Shown piece by piece: positions 1-8,418 of a DNA stretch of 64,000 bases; position 1 is the first letter of the stretch, and the number at the start of each line of letters is the position of its first letter. The DNA is from FEN-987 sp964598845 (lineage in GTDB: Archaea > Thermoproteota > Bathyarchaeia > 40CM-2-53-6). Location: NCBI GenBank assembly GCA_964598845.1, contig CAZRDM010000011.1, positions 9,728 through 73,727 on the forward strand, given 5' to 3'. Under the pieces are notes generated by a model. The model had not been told where the DNA came from. It ran no database searches and saw nothing but the letters and a program-made list of their open reading frames with translations. A program made the translations under genes and the position numbers.

Positions 1-381
1 TCAGGTATCAAAGGTTCAGAGAATAATGACCCCTTCGTTGTGCGTGATGGGAAAGTTGTAACCTTGACGAACAATGCAGGGGGGATTCTAGGTGGATTGT
101 CCAACGGTATGCCTATCGTTGTTCATGTGGGGTTCAAGCCACCATCATCTATTGCAAAAGAGCAGGAAACCGTAGATTTGAAAGAGATGGAAGATACGGT
201 TGTGCAGCTTACTGGCCGACATGACCCGTGCATAGTTCCGAAAGGCGTCCCAGTGGTTGAGTCCGCAGCCGCAATAGTACTTGCAGACCACTGTATGCGA
301 GCTGGCATCATCCCTCGAGTTATCGGCACGAAACCGAGAGGCGACGTTAGCGCAGATTCGAAGCTTCAACAGCCTCGTTGA
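1..381 (+). CDS. aroC: Chorismate synthase, C-terminal part (5' end outside window)
   Basis: The frame is open from the first base and ends at 381, giving about 126 residues of the C-terminal portion. It carries the family's conserved stretch NNAGGILGGLSNGMPI and the later RHDPCIVP segment, both typical of chorismate synthase, which makes chorismate from EPSP with reduced FMN in the cytoplasm. The RHDPC motif is part of the active site in the family. The gene runs convergently into prephenate dehydrogenase and overlaps its 3' end by 35 bases, so the aromatic amino acid genes are clustered. Only the N-terminal part is missing, because of the window edge. Confidence 0.93.
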   Translation, partial: SGIKGSENNDPFVVRDGKVVTLTNNAGGILGGLSNGMPIVVHVGFKPPSSIAKEQETVDLKEMEDTVVQLTGRHDPCIVPKGVPVVESAAAIVLADHCMRAGIIPRVIGTKPRGDVSADSKLQQPR

Positions 382-1237
382 ACCGCTGATAGGCCGTGGA
401 GAAGAATCTGTCTCTCCTCAGGTAACGGTAGTCCGCGCGAAGACCTTCGAGAAGCCTATATCTCTTCCTGCTCTTGATGGTTCTTAGAATCGCAGCGCTT
501 TCTCGGGCCAGTTCTTCTATTGCATTGAGGGAGTTCTTGCAATCCATGAAGATGGATGCTTCGTTGTTCAAGTTCTCTTGAAAGATGGCTTCAGCCAAGA
601 GTAACTGCAGTCTAAAGCTTGGCCCCGCGAATCTCAGCAATCGTTCCGGACTCGATGGGTTCTTCCGGAGAGTCTTAACCATCACGATGTTGAGAAGGTG
701 AGGCAAGGCCAAGACCGCGGACATAATCTTATCGTGATCTTGAAAGCTGCATCGAACGATATTTGCGCCTCGCTTCCGCAACAAAGACAGGAAGCTGTTT
801 GCCAGGCCGCTGCGCCTCGGAGTTGCTACCGTTAGGATAGTTTTTCCTGCAAGGGTCTTAGCTCCAGGTCCGAACATCGGATGAATACTGAGAATTGGGA
901 CAGCTCTAGCTGAGAGTCTCCGATGAAGTTCTCTAATCGGTTCCTTAACAGAAGAAATCTCCACGAACATTTTTTCGAGAAACAACTCGGGATGTTGAAG
1001 AATCTGTTCCAGAATACTTTTCGTAACCTGTGTAGGAGTGGCTAGAATCACGAGCTGAGCTTGCCGGACGGCAAGGTCTTGGTCCTCGACAAGCCCGAAA
1101 CCGTTCTTCCGAGCTAACGCTCTAGCGGCAGCCTTGTTCTTGTCGAATATTGTGACTCGGTAGCCGTTCTTCTTTAGGAAGGTCGCGAACCATGCGCCCA
1201 TCCTCCCGGCGCCGCCGATGACGCTGGCTACGACCAC
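347..1237 (-). CDS. tyrA: Prephenate dehydrogenase
   Basis: This is an NAD(P)-dependent prephenate dehydrogenase of tyrosine synthesis. The N-terminus has the Rossmann glycine motif GGAGRMG at about residues 8-14, followed by the usual segments EISSVKEPI and SIHPMFGPGA; the histidine in the latter matches the family's catalytic region. I chose the GTG at 1237 because it puts the glycine motif close to the N-terminus as in relatives; an ATG at 1264 adds nine residues with no family similarity. The start overlaps the end of the mutase-aminotransferase gene by 10 bases, so the two are probably translated together. The 3' end overlaps convergent aroC. Confidence 0.9.
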   Translation of the reverse strand: MVVASVIGGAGRMGAWFATFLKKNGYRVTIFDKNKAAARALARKNGFGLVEDQDLAVRQAQLVILATPTQVTKSILEQILQHPELFLEKMFVEISSVKEPIRELHRRLSARAVPILSIHPMFGPGAKTLAGKTILTVATPRRSGLANSFLSLLRKRGANIVRCSFQDHDKIMSAVLALPHLLNIVMVKTLRKNPSSPERLLRFAGPSFRLQLLLAEAIFQENLNNEASIFMDCKNSLNAIEELARESAAILRTIKSRKRYRLLEGLRADYRYLRRDRFFSTAYQRFNEAVEASNLR

Positions 1238-2643
1238 GAATCTATCGCCTTGCCAATGGCACATACAGCACTCGGGATGTGAGCTCTTGGCAACGAGACG
1301 GCTAATCTAAAGAAGGCCGGGTAATCTCCAAACGATTGGCCTGGACTAATGCTTACGCGCTGCTCGAAGAGCAGTTGCGTTGCGAATTTGACCGAGTCGA
1401 AGTTCGGTTTGTTTGCTCTGGGAAATACGTAGAAAGTTCCCTCAGGCTTAAAGAATGAGACATCGATCTTGCTGAGTTCTTTGCAAGTCAGCTCCACTTT
1501 CTCTAATATAGCGTTGACGTTCCGCTGGGCATCTCTCCTGCCTTTCTTTATCGCCACGAGCGCTGCCCGCTGGATAAACTCTGGAACACAAGTAACCGCC
1601 GTCTGAATGATTCTTCGAATCCGCATAGCCCTTTCTTTCGAGGTAACTAGGTATGCGATTCGCCACCCCGTAAGGCTGAACTGCTTAGAGAAACTGTTGA
1701 TGTAGACATAATCGTCAGCTTCGCTCTCAAGAACACTTGGAGCCTTTGCGCGAACGTATCTATCATACACCTCGTCTGAAAGCACTAGGGTCTCGTATCT
1801 TCGTGCCAGTTCGATAATCTCTTCAAACTTCTTTCTCCCTATGATTTTCCCAGTAGGATTGTTTGGACTATTGATCACCAATATTCGCGCCCCCTTTCTC
1901 AACTCAGACTCAAGCTCTGCCAAGTCAATTTCCCAACCATTTTCAAGCCTCGTATTGAGTGGGATAACTCGTCCTTTGAAGAAATCCACGCATTCTTCGT
2001 AAGCAGGCCAAGCGGGTTGAGGAATGACGACTCGCTCCAGTTCCGAGACGAAGCTCGTCACGGTAGCGAAAATGGCGAATCTTCCTCCAGGCGTAATCAG
2101 AATTTGATCAGGGTCGATTGTTATCTCGTGCTGAGAACTCAACTCTTCAGCCAGCGCGTTCCTTAACTCCGGTAGACCGGCAGCTGGACCATAGCCCACG
2201 ATTTTCTTCTCTATGAAAGTCTCGCTAAGGGCGCGAGTTACTTGCTTTGATGCTGGAAAGTTTGGTTCTCCTACGTCAAATCGAATGACTCGCTGGCCTT
2301 GCCGAGTCAGTTTCTGTGTGAGCTCAAAGATTTCCTTTAACAGCTGGTCTTTGGATTGTTTCGGTCTAACCTCTTGCTGGGCTCTAACCGATTCCTCGAT
2401 CAATAGCGCTCCTAACCGTCTCGCGAAGGAAACGTCGAGGCCCAGCGCCTTTGCGGTTTGGATCACATTGTCCATTGTTACTTGCTCAGCGTCGCTATCA
2501 ATGGTGGGGATACCCTTAGCCGCCTTGGCTTCCCCGATCTTGCCGGCGATCGAGATTCGTTCCCGGACCAAAGAGAGGAGCTGCTTGTCTGTTTCATGAA
2601 TTCGCATGCGGTACTCTTCAAGCGTGCTCAAGACAGATGCCAC
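1228..2643 (-). CDS. Chorismate mutase (AroQ) fused to class I aminotransferase
   Basis: This 471-residue protein joins two enzymes. Residues 1 to about 95 are an AroQ-type all-helical chorismate mutase with the arginine- and lysine-rich pattern of the family (RMRIHETDKQLLSLVRERI, then GEAKAAKG). Residues from about 105 are a PLP fold-type I aminotransferase with SPNNPTGK, the aspartate of SDEVYD, and the Schiff-base lysine K320 in NSFSKQ. Together with the adjacent tyrA it could turn chorismate into prephenate and supply the transamination step to tyrosine or phenylalanine. Substrate is inferred: the second domain could act on prephenate, aromatic keto acids or aspartate. Confidence 0.9.
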   Translation of the reverse strand: MASVLSTLEEYRMRIHETDKQLLSLVRERISIAGKIGEAKAAKGIPTIDSDAEQVTMDNVIQTAKALGLDVSFARRLGALLIEESVRAQQEVRPKQSKDQLLKEIFELTQKLTRQGQRVIRFDVGEPNFPASKQVTRALSETFIEKKIVGYGPAAGLPELRNALAEELSSQHEITIDPDQILITPGGRFAIFATVTSFVSELERVVIPQPAWPAYEECVDFFKGRVIPLNTRLENGWEIDLAELESELRKGARILVINSPNNPTGKIIGRKKFEEIIELARRYETLVLSDEVYDRYVRAKAPSVLESEADDYVYINSFSKQFSLTGWRIAYLVTSKERAMRIRRIIQTAVTCVPEFIQRAALVAIKKGRRDAQRNVNAILEKVELTCKELSKIDVSFFKPEGTFYVFPRANKPNFDSVKFATQLLFEQRVSISPGQSFGDYPAFFRLAVSLPRAHIPSAVCAIGKAIDSWS

Positions 2644-2741
2644 TGAATGCGCTAGTGTCGCCCAGAGTTGCTTCAGGTGTCATTAAAGGTAATCGTTGCA
2701 GACATGACGATTATCAGCCATTCCAGCAAGGAAGAGAGTAG

Positions 2742-3818
2742 TCAAGATTCGAGATATCCTAATTCGACTCCATCTGTTGACAATTTGACGTAGCCCAATT
2801 CAATTTCGTAGGTTCCCTCAAGAGATCGAGTATGAATTCGTAACATGTCTCTATCCGCGCTCAGAAAGATGCCGATCTGGAGCAAGAACCCCTCATTGTT
2901 CAACAAACCGACAATGAGATTCCTCAAGTCGGGGTTCTGAAGGTCACGAACCCCTTTAGGTGTTCCAATCCTAATCGTCCGCCTTTGTAGAGTCCTCACG
3001 GTTCCTCCTTCTAGAAATCTCTTGTATCCCGCGATTCGAAGCTCGCGTCTATCGCTTCGAGAACGGGACAACACATCGCGTGCCGCTTCTATCCTCATGG
3101 ATCTTGCTTGCGATCCGGAAAGTATTGGCTGGAGTTCTCCGTCTGTCGATATTCCAATAACGAGGTCAGGTTGCACAGCTGCAATCAGCCTTATCTTGTA
3201 GAGTATGGCTTCAGGATCGAGAACCCATCCGTCTGTATTAATGATGGTGAGGATGTTTTGTTCTACATTCGCCAGCCTTCGAATGCCTAGAGTTAGTTTT
3301 GTTTCAACGTGACTCGGACTCGTGTGACCGACAAAGATCATGCCGCTTGGACTTAAGTCGCTTAGCGAAAAAAGGCAATCTAAGGCGACGGCGCTGCCCA
3401 CCGTCGTAGGCGGTCCTATATCGGCCTGGCCAATGTCTCCATCGATGACTCGAACTCTGAGCCCCCTCATTAGGAGGTCATTAGTAAGATATGTGCAGAG
3501 AGTGCTCTTCCCGACATCTGTCCCTCCGATAATCATTACTTTACCCTCCTTCACGTCCGAAAGAGCTTGAGCAGCCGTTCTCCACGACTTTGGTATCGTG
3601 CTACCCTCAAGCTGGAATGTGCTCCCCTTTTCGCCCCTAAGGATCTCGACTTCAACTTCGCTCGAAGCTTCTATGGGTAGTTGCTTCTCCTGTCTGATGA
3701 CAAGTCTCTTGTCACACTCAAGTGGTGCAGCAAGTACTGTAGCGTCTCCGCTCAACAGTCGGAGCGAGGCAGGGCCGCGCACAATCAATGTGTTGTTAGG
3801 AGGTAGGAGGTAACGCAT
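2742..3818 (-). CDS. Clp1/Grc3-family polynucleotide 5'-kinase
   Basis: The protein has a P-loop GTDVGKST at about residues 99-106 followed by GDIGQADIGPP, the arrangement of the Clp1/Grc3 family (CLP1_P domain) that phosphorylates RNA or DNA 5'-hydroxyl ends. A beta-rich N-terminal domain of about 90 residues precedes it and a C-terminal domain follows the ATPase, as in Clp1 relatives, and the 358-residue length fits archaeal members. It starts at ATG 3818 and is divergent from gcvH with about 115 bases between the starts. A role in RNA end healing or tRNA processing is known for the family; the substrate here is not shown by sequence. Confidence 0.85.
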   Translation of the reverse strand: MRYLLPPNNTLIVRGPASLRLLSGDATVLAAPLECDKRLVIRQEKQLPIEASSEVEVEILRGEKGSTFQLEGSTIPKSWRTAAQALSDVKEGKVMIIGGTDVGKSTLCTYLTNDLLMRGLRVRVIDGDIGQADIGPPTTVGSAVALDCLFSLSDLSPSGMIFVGHTSPSHVETKLTLGIRRLANVEQNILTIINTDGWVLDPEAILYKIRLIAAVQPDLVIGISTDGELQPILSGSQARSMRIEAARDVLSRSRSDRRELRIAGYKRFLEGGTVRTLQRRTIRIGTPKGVRDLQNPDLRNLIVGLLNNEGFLLQIGIFLSADRDMLRIHTRSLEGTYEIELGYVKLSTDGVELGYLES

Positions 3819-3887
3819 GGGCTCAATTCATTCCTCCGAGGTACATGTTCAGAGTCTTTTTTGCAACGATACAAATGAGAGAATATT

Positions 3888-3896
3888 GCTAAATAC
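3888..3896 (+). promoter_or_regulatory. Possible TATA box for gcvH
   Basis: The A/T-rich stretch GCTAAATAC lies about 40 bases before the preferred gcvH ATG at 3935, which would leave a short leader. It is a reading of base composition and spacing only. Confidence 0.35.
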
Positions 3897-3934
3897 AATG
3901 TCGATTTCTGTCTTGGCTGCCCGTGGCGTGCGTT

Positions 3935-4348
3935 ATGAAGGCTGACGATTACGAGATACCTGATGAGCTTTACTACACCAAGGAGCATGAATGGATGAGA
4001 ATCGAGAATGACAGATGCCGGGTCGGTGTCACCGATTATGCGCAAAAGTCGCTCCACGAAGTGGTCTATGTCGATTTACCCAATCTTGGTAAGGCCCTCC
4101 TTCAGAAGTCTGCTATCGGAACGGTTGAATCCGTCAAAGCTGTTTCAGAGATCTATGCTCCCGTATCAGGAGAAATTGCTGAACGAAACGAGAACCTGAT
4201 CGAATCGCCTGAGCTTGTGAATCAGGATCCGTACGGCGCGGGATGGATTGTGGTAGTTAAGCCTTCGCATCTTCAAGATGACTTGAAGAGTCTGCTGAAA
4301 GCTGAGGAGTACGCAAGATTTCTGCTGGAAGCTAGCAAGAAGAAATAA
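3935..4348 (+). CDS. gcvH: Glycine cleavage system H protein
   Basis: The lipoyl carrier of the glycine cleavage system shuttles the aminomethyl group between the P and T proteins. The protein begins near YYTKEHEWMR, the classical N-terminal signature, and the lipoylated lysine sits in GTVESVKAVSE at about residue 68. The C-terminus has the usual NQDPYGAGWIV block. I prefer ATG 3935 (137 aa) over GTG 3923 because it gives the standard short N-terminus. The partner gcvT lies 2.6 kb downstream rather than next door; genes for the P and L proteins are not in the window. Confidence 0.95.
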   Translation: MKADDYEIPDELYYTKEHEWMRIENDRCRVGVTDYAQKSLHEVVYVDLPNLGKALLQKSAIGTVESVKAVSEIYAPVSGEIAERNENLIESPELVNQDPYGAGWIVVVKPSHLQDDLKSLLKAEEYARFLLEASKKK

Positions 4349-4390
4349 AGACTGCGGGTGATCGCATAAACGTTCTTTCATCGTTCATGC

Positions 4391-4404
4391 ATTAATTTAA
4401 AAAT
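4391..4404 (+). promoter_or_regulatory. Possible TATA element upstream of the 4438 gene
   Basis: TTAATTTAAAAATG is the most A/T-rich run between gcvH and the next start and lies about 40 bases before the ATG at 4438. It is suggestive of an archaeal TATA/BRE promoter. Confidence 0.4.
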
Positions 4405-4437
4405 GCGTAGTATGGAACTAGTAGGTTCGAAGCCCGC

Positions 4438-4803
4438 ATGGATTCGCCGAAAAATTTCGCCCTCGAGGGGCGGCTGAAGCAGTCGCGGGTGTTTAAGCGA
4501 CTGGCTCTACGCAAGTTGGGTCAGAAAAGACTGCAGGAAGGACAAGAGCCGAGGGAAGTATATGTTACGATCGCTTCTGAATTCCTAAGCCTGCCGTCAC
4601 TGGATAACGTTGATCGTCTCTCAACTGTCTACGGTTACTCTAGGGTTCGTAGGTCCATCAGCCTCTTGGACAGTCTGGTATTCGAAGAATTCTTCTACGG
4701 AAAACTTCAGCTCTACCCGCTCTGGATAAAGCAGTTCACTCGTCTCCTCGACGCTGCTAGGCCACGCGCTATCGTGAAAGAATTAATGTCCAGTCAAGAA
4801 TAA
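4438..4803 (+). CDS. Hypothetical basic protein upstream of radB
   Basis: I do not recognise this 121-residue protein. It is rich in arginine, lysine and leucine, predicted mostly helical, with no cysteines, no signal peptide and no membrane segment. The frame begins at ATG 4438 about 40 bases after an A/T-rich promoter-like run. It is followed 82 bases later by radB on the same strand, so a role connected with nucleic acids is possible but not demonstrated. Codon use looks like its neighbours, and the frame is clean, so I believe it is a real gene. Confidence 0.6.
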   Translation: MDSPKNFALEGRLKQSRVFKRLALRKLGQKRLQEGQEPREVYVTIASEFLSLPSLDNVDRLSTVYGYSRVRRSISLLDSLVFEEFFYGKLQLYPLWIKQFTRLLDAARPRAIVKELMSSQE

Positions 4804-4885
4804 GCACAATACGTAGAACGCGGCTCTGGGAAGCGGAGTAGGCAGAGAGGCAGATTCCTCCGCATCATAGAAGGTAGTCCTCAAT

Positions 4886-5590
4886 ATGCCGTCAGCGCAG
4901 GATAGGATTCCGACAGGTTGCAAAGGTTTGGACAAGCTGCTGCGTGGTGGTTTCTCCAGAGGAGAAGTCACGCTAATCTACGGAGAGGCTGCTACTGGAA
5001 AGACTTCGACTGTGATTCAAGTGGCCACCTCAGTTGCGAAGACGGGATTCAAAGTCCTCTATGTGGATTCGGATCATTCTTTCACTCAACAGAGATTTCA
5101 TCAGATTGCAGGAGAGAAATCGCAAGAGGTAAGCGAATTCATAATGCTCTTCCTTCCCGAGAACTTCTCTGAGCAACGTGCACTTATCGAGTCGCTAGAG
5201 AGCTATATGACTCCGTTTCTTGGATTGGTAGTCGTTGATTCAATTTCGTCGCTTTATCGTGCTGCCTTCTCGCGGGCTGAAAGCATTTTCGCTCTCAATA
5301 GAGACCTCAGCAGGCAACTCGCCTATCTCGGGGAACTCTCCTCCTCGAACAAGATCGCTTGCATAATCACAAGCCAAGTACGCGCTAGGCTGACACCGCC
5401 CATTGGGGATGTGGAGCCTGTGGCACGGCGTGCGCTCTTCCATTTCCCACGCTCAATCATCAGGATCAGAAACACTCCTCGGCCGGAAGTGAAGGAGTTC
5501 AAGTTAGAGAGAATTGAAGGTGCGGATGTGCGGGGTAACAGTTGCCTTGCCGCGTTAAGAGAGGGTGGATTGGAAGATGTTCGTACCTAA
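4886..5590 (+). CDS. radB: RadB-like RecA-fold recombination protein
   Basis: This 234-residue protein is a single RecA/RadA core without the N-terminal helix-hairpin-helix domain, which is the definition of archaeal RadB. Walker A is GEAATGKTS at residues 33-41, and a Walker B strand LVVVDSIS lies near residue 117. The segment IITSQVRAR matches the ssDNA-binding loop region of the family. RadB is a RadA paralogue that modulates homologous recombination. Starts at ATG 4886 within a plus-strand run with the 4438 gene and carS. Confidence 0.85.
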   Translation: MPSAQDRIPTGCKGLDKLLRGGFSRGEVTLIYGEAATGKTSTVIQVATSVAKTGFKVLYVDSDHSFTQQRFHQIAGEKSQEVSEFIMLFLPENFSEQRALIESLESYMTPFLGLVVVDSISSLYRAAFSRAESIFALNRDLSRQLAYLGELSSSNKIACIITSQVRARLTPPIGDVEPVARRALFHFPRSIIRIRNTPRPEVKEFKLERIEGADVRGNSCLAALREGGLEDVRT

Positions 5591-5632
5591 GTCTTGTCTC
5601 GGTCAGGCGGACGTTAGCGAGCCGGCTCATGG

Positions 5633-6145
5633 TTGGTAGATGAAATGTGGCCTTCGGTGCAGGATTGGATTTCAGCGCTCTACATCATCCTGCCAACATA
5701 CTGCACGAACGGTGCCCCAGTGCTATTCGGTGGGGGCAGACCCCTAGACTTCGGTAGGACACTTCGAGACGGGGAGAGAATTTTTGGCGATCATAAGACG
5801 ATTCGCGGCTTCGCAAGCGGGCTGTTCGTCGGTCTCCTAGTAGGCCTAGGCGAATCTTACTTCCTGTCTCAGAACTTGGTTCTTGTGGCGACCCTAGCCT
5901 CGCTAGGCTCTCTCCTAGGTGACTTGGGCGGGGCTTTTCTGAAGAGGAGGCTGAAGATCAGACCGGGCCGACCATTATTCGGGGTAGATCAACTGGATTT
6001 CGTACTGGGAGCTACTCTTTTCGCCTCTATCGTGCTTGACATTGGCTTTGGTGTGTTGCTGATACTCTTGCTCGTGACTCCACCGATTCATTTTCTTGCA
6101 AATCTCGGAGCCTATGTGTTGAGGCTCAAGACGACTTACTGGTGA
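5633..6145 (+). CDS. carS: CDP-archaeol synthase
   Basis: CarS (formerly DUF46) transfers CMP to unsaturated archaetidic acid in the membrane, a step in archaeal phospholipid synthesis. The 170-residue protein has about four hydrophobic segments and the family's conserved loops: LPTYCTNGAPVLFGGGRPLD near the N-terminus, GDHKTIRG, and GRPLFGVDQLDF. The TTG at 5633 gives the listed protein; an ATG at 5645 four codons later is also possible. It lies 42 bases after radB. Confidence 0.92.
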   Translation: MVDEMWPSVQDWISALYIILPTYCTNGAPVLFGGGRPLDFGRTLRDGERIFGDHKTIRGFASGLFVGLLVGLGESYFLSQNLVLVATLASLGSLLGDLGGAFLKRRLKIRPGRPLFGVDQLDFVLGATLFASIVLDIGFGVLLILLLVTPPIHFLANLGAYVLRLKTTYW

Positions 6146-6155
6146 CTTCAGAATT

Positions 6156-6626
6156 TCATCCACCGATCTTCGAGGTAATTAACGCATTTGAGTAGAATAC
6201 TACCAAGAGCACTGTAATAGTTCCCAGTATGAGCATTAGGTACGCGTTACGTGGCCTGTACGCGTATCTGGTGCTTCGGAGAAGCATGTACAAGCCGCCT
6301 AGGCCAAGCATATACAGAAAAGCTGCGATTAAGCTCTCATTCAATGTCTGTTGCCCCAATGTTCCCCTGATTAGGACTGAGTATCCTCCAGGTGTTGGGA
6401 GTAGGGAGATTGGGCGCTCAAGTATGTCGTAGATTCCTCCCGCCAAAACAAATCCCACGAAGGCCAAGACTACTATAAGTGAGAGCGTCGTTGAAGGCTT
6501 CATCCTCCTCGCTGTCGGCGCTCTGAAGATTCGCAGAGAATAGCCAAGCTTACCGAACTTGCGTTGCAGCCTCCACGGCAATTTTCTAAGTTTGATTCGA
6601 AGTCCTTCGAGCATGTTACGGAGCAC
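6156..6626 (-). CDS. OSTC/OST3-OST6-like oligosaccharyltransferase accessory subunit
   Basis: The 156-residue protein has a basic amphipathic N-terminus and three membrane helices. By eye it follows eukaryotic OSTC closely in order and spacing: a first helix ending in AGGIYDILERP (OSTC has TGGIIYDV then EPP), a loop ending GQQTLNESLIAAFLY then GLGGLYMLLRST (OSTC has GQYIMEGLASSFLF, GGLGFIILDRS), then a third helix and a short tail ending KIGG. OSTC is a membrane subunit of the oligosaccharyltransferase. The catalytic subunit aglB is 2.2 kb away, which supports the link. The homology is my reading from memory of OSTC and needs a profile search. Confidence 0.65.
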   Translation of the reverse strand: MLRNMLEGLRIKLRKLPWRLQRKFGKLGYSLRIFRAPTARRMKPSTTLSLIVVLAFVGFVLAGGIYDILERPISLLPTPGGYSVLIRGTLGQQTLNESLIAAFLYMLGLGGLYMLLRSTRYAYRPRNAYLMLILGTITVLLVVFYSNALITSKIGG

Positions 6627-6700
6627 TTGGCACTTCAGACAACCAAGAGGCTAAAATATGTTACCGTCCAGTGGGTCTGTGGAACCTGCGTGGTCCTTCA

Positions 6701-6877
6701 ATGCCTCAGAAGATCTTGTGCATCGAGTGCGGTTCAATTCTCTATAATGGTCTTGAATTGGAAACACCGGCCGAGATTATCCAGCGTCATAATGGCGTTT
6801 GTCCACAATGCAAGAAGAAGCTCGAATTTGATACGGAGAGGGTCAAGATAGTTCCTTTCGAAAACGGCACAAGGTGA
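6701..6877 (+). CDS. Small zinc-ribbon protein
   Basis: A 58-residue protein with two CxxC knuckles, CIECG and CPQCKKK, spaced about 30 residues apart, which should bind one zinc. I chose ATG 6701 (MPQKILC); an upstream in-frame start at 6671 adds ten residues with no zinc-ribbon similarity. There is no other domain. It lies 51 bases before gcvT on the same strand. Function unknown; small ribbons like this often bind nucleic acid or proteins. Confidence 0.6.
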   Translation: MPQKILCIECGSILYNGLELETPAEIIQRHNGVCPQCKKKLEFDTERVKIVPFENGTR

Positions 6878-6928
6878 GCATCAAGAGGGACCTAGCTGAT
6901 TTCGCAGGGCTAGGAGTCTTACTAGGGC

Positions 6929-8053
6929 TTGTCGAAAGTCGTCCAACTCCAAGAATTCCATGAAAAGAATGGGTACATCACGGAATTTGCAGGGTTCAGG
7001 CTTCCTCTCTGGTTCAAGGGCATAATCCCTGAGTCTTTGGCGGTGAGAAACGCTGCCGGGATTTTCGATGTCAGCCACATGGGCCGTGCGATGGTACGCG
7101 GTAAAGATTCGCAGAGATTTCTCAATTATGTTTGGACCAACGACGTTGCATCACTGGGTGTCGGGCGGGGTCAGTACTCACTGATGTGTATTCCGGAGGG
7201 TGGAATTGTCGACGATGGTGTAGTCTTTTGTACGGCGGAAAATGAGTATCTTGTAGTCTATAATGCAGGTAATCGATCGAGAGATTATGAGTGGATCTTG
7301 GCAAACGCTCGGGGAATGAATGTTTCGGTAGAGGATGTCTCAGACAATGTTGCCATGTTTGCTGTTCAAGGACCGAGGGCTAGGCAACTCGTCCAAGAAG
7401 TGAGTAACACTCAACTCGGTTCAATCCCAAGATTCGGATGCTCTTGGACAGAACTTGCAGGCCTGAAGGCGCTGGTTACACGAACCGGATACACAGGTGA
7501 AGATGGGTTTGAGATTTTCGTTTGGAACTCGCCGATAGCCGAACCTGAGAAGGCACGAAAAGTCTGGAATGAGTTGTTGGAAGTTGGTAGACGATATGGA
7601 CTTGAACTCTGCGGACTTGGTGCCCGAGATCTCCTACGCCTAGAGGCAGGGCTCTGCCTCTACGGGAACGACATTGACGAGAAGACGAATCCCTTTGAAG
7701 CTAGATTAGGATTCGTAGTCAAGCTGCACAAGGACTTCATCGGCAGACAGAAGTTGCAGGAGATCAAGGAAAAGGGAACACAGAGAGTCCGCGCCGGCCT
7801 TGTCACGTTGAGACGCGCCATTCCGAGGCACGGGTTTGCAATAAATAAGCAGGGGAGGCATGTAGGAATTGTGACGAGCGGGACACTGTCGCCGTTGCTG
7901 AACACTGGAATAGCAATGGGCTATGTTGAAAGAGACAGTTCCCAAGATGGAATCATTCTTGAGGTTCACATAAGAGATCGTATGGAAGGCGCTAAAGTAG
8001 TCAAACTCCCATTCTATGATACGACGAAGTACGGGTACATGAGAAAGGATTAA
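6929..8053 (+). CDS. gcvT: Glycine cleavage system T protein (aminomethyltransferase)
   Basis: GcvT transfers the methylene group of the H-protein-bound aminomethyl to tetrahydrofolate, releasing ammonia. The 374-residue protein has EFAGFRLPLWF then AGIFDVSHMG near the N-terminus, RTGYTGEDGFEI in the middle and GLGARDLLRLEAGLCLYGND, all hallmark GcvT segments; the aspartate of the last motif matches the family's folate-site region. The start must be TTG 6929, because an in-frame TAG lies one codon upstream (6923) and the conserved N-terminus begins within ten residues. Its end overlaps a convergent zinc-ribbon gene by four bases. Confidence 0.95.
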   Translation: MSKVVQLQEFHEKNGYITEFAGFRLPLWFKGIIPESLAVRNAAGIFDVSHMGRAMVRGKDSQRFLNYVWTNDVASLGVGRGQYSLMCIPEGGIVDDGVVFCTAENEYLVVYNAGNRSRDYEWILANARGMNVSVEDVSDNVAMFAVQGPRARQLVQEVSNTQLGSIPRFGCSWTELAGLKALVTRTGYTGEDGFEIFVWNSPIAEPEKARKVWNELLEVGRRYGLELCGLGARDLLRLEAGLCLYGNDIDEKTNPFEARLGFVVKLHKDFIGRQKLQEIKEKGTQRVRAGLVTLRRAIPRHGFAINKQGRHVGIVTSGTLSPLLNTGIAMGYVERDSSQDGIILEVHIRDRMEGAKVVKLPFYDTTKYGYMRKD

Positions 8054-8418
8054 TCGTCATAATCTCCCGATGTCTTCTGTCTTCGGCCAAACTTGGCTCG
8101 AAGGCGCGAAACCATACTCCCCGGAAGAGACTCAGTGTTCTCTAAGGCTTGTTCACGTTGCACAAGCGCAGCGAGGGGGTTCTGCTCAATCATGGCTGCA
8201 GTCGGCTGTAGTATTGTGACAATCGGCTTCCACCGCATCTCTCTCAAGTGTGGTAAGGGATTGCCACATTCTAGACATTGTTCCAAGTCCTCGGGATTCT
8301 TAGTTCCACAGGACGAGCAGTAGATGCCCTTCAGTATGGATCCACAATAGATGCAGTACCTTGCATCCGAAGTGTTCCGCTTGCCGCATGACCGGCAGGC
8401 GGTTAGACCCCCTGACAT
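8050..8418 (-). CDS. Double zinc-ribbon protein
   Basis: The N-terminal half carries four CxxC knuckles in tandem (CRSCG, CIYCG, CSSCG, CLECG), forming a double zinc ribbon over residues 8-52. The remaining 70 residues are charged and probably flexible, with no membrane segment. It ends inside the last codons of convergent gcvT. The family is common in archaea and mostly of unknown function; protein interaction or nucleic acid binding are possible. Confidence 0.65.
   Translation of the reverse strand: MSGGLTACRSCGKRNTSDARYCIYCGSILKGIYCSSCGTKNPEDLEQCLECGNPLPHLREMRWKPIVTILQPTAAMIEQNPLAALVQREQALENTESLPGSMVSRLRAKFGRRQKTSGDYDD

Noticed and set aside
4425..4440. A GGTTCGAAGCC string that looks like a tRNA T-loop before the 4438 gene
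   Set aside because: No acceptor, D or anticodon arms can be formed around it, and it overlaps the start of a convincing coding frame.
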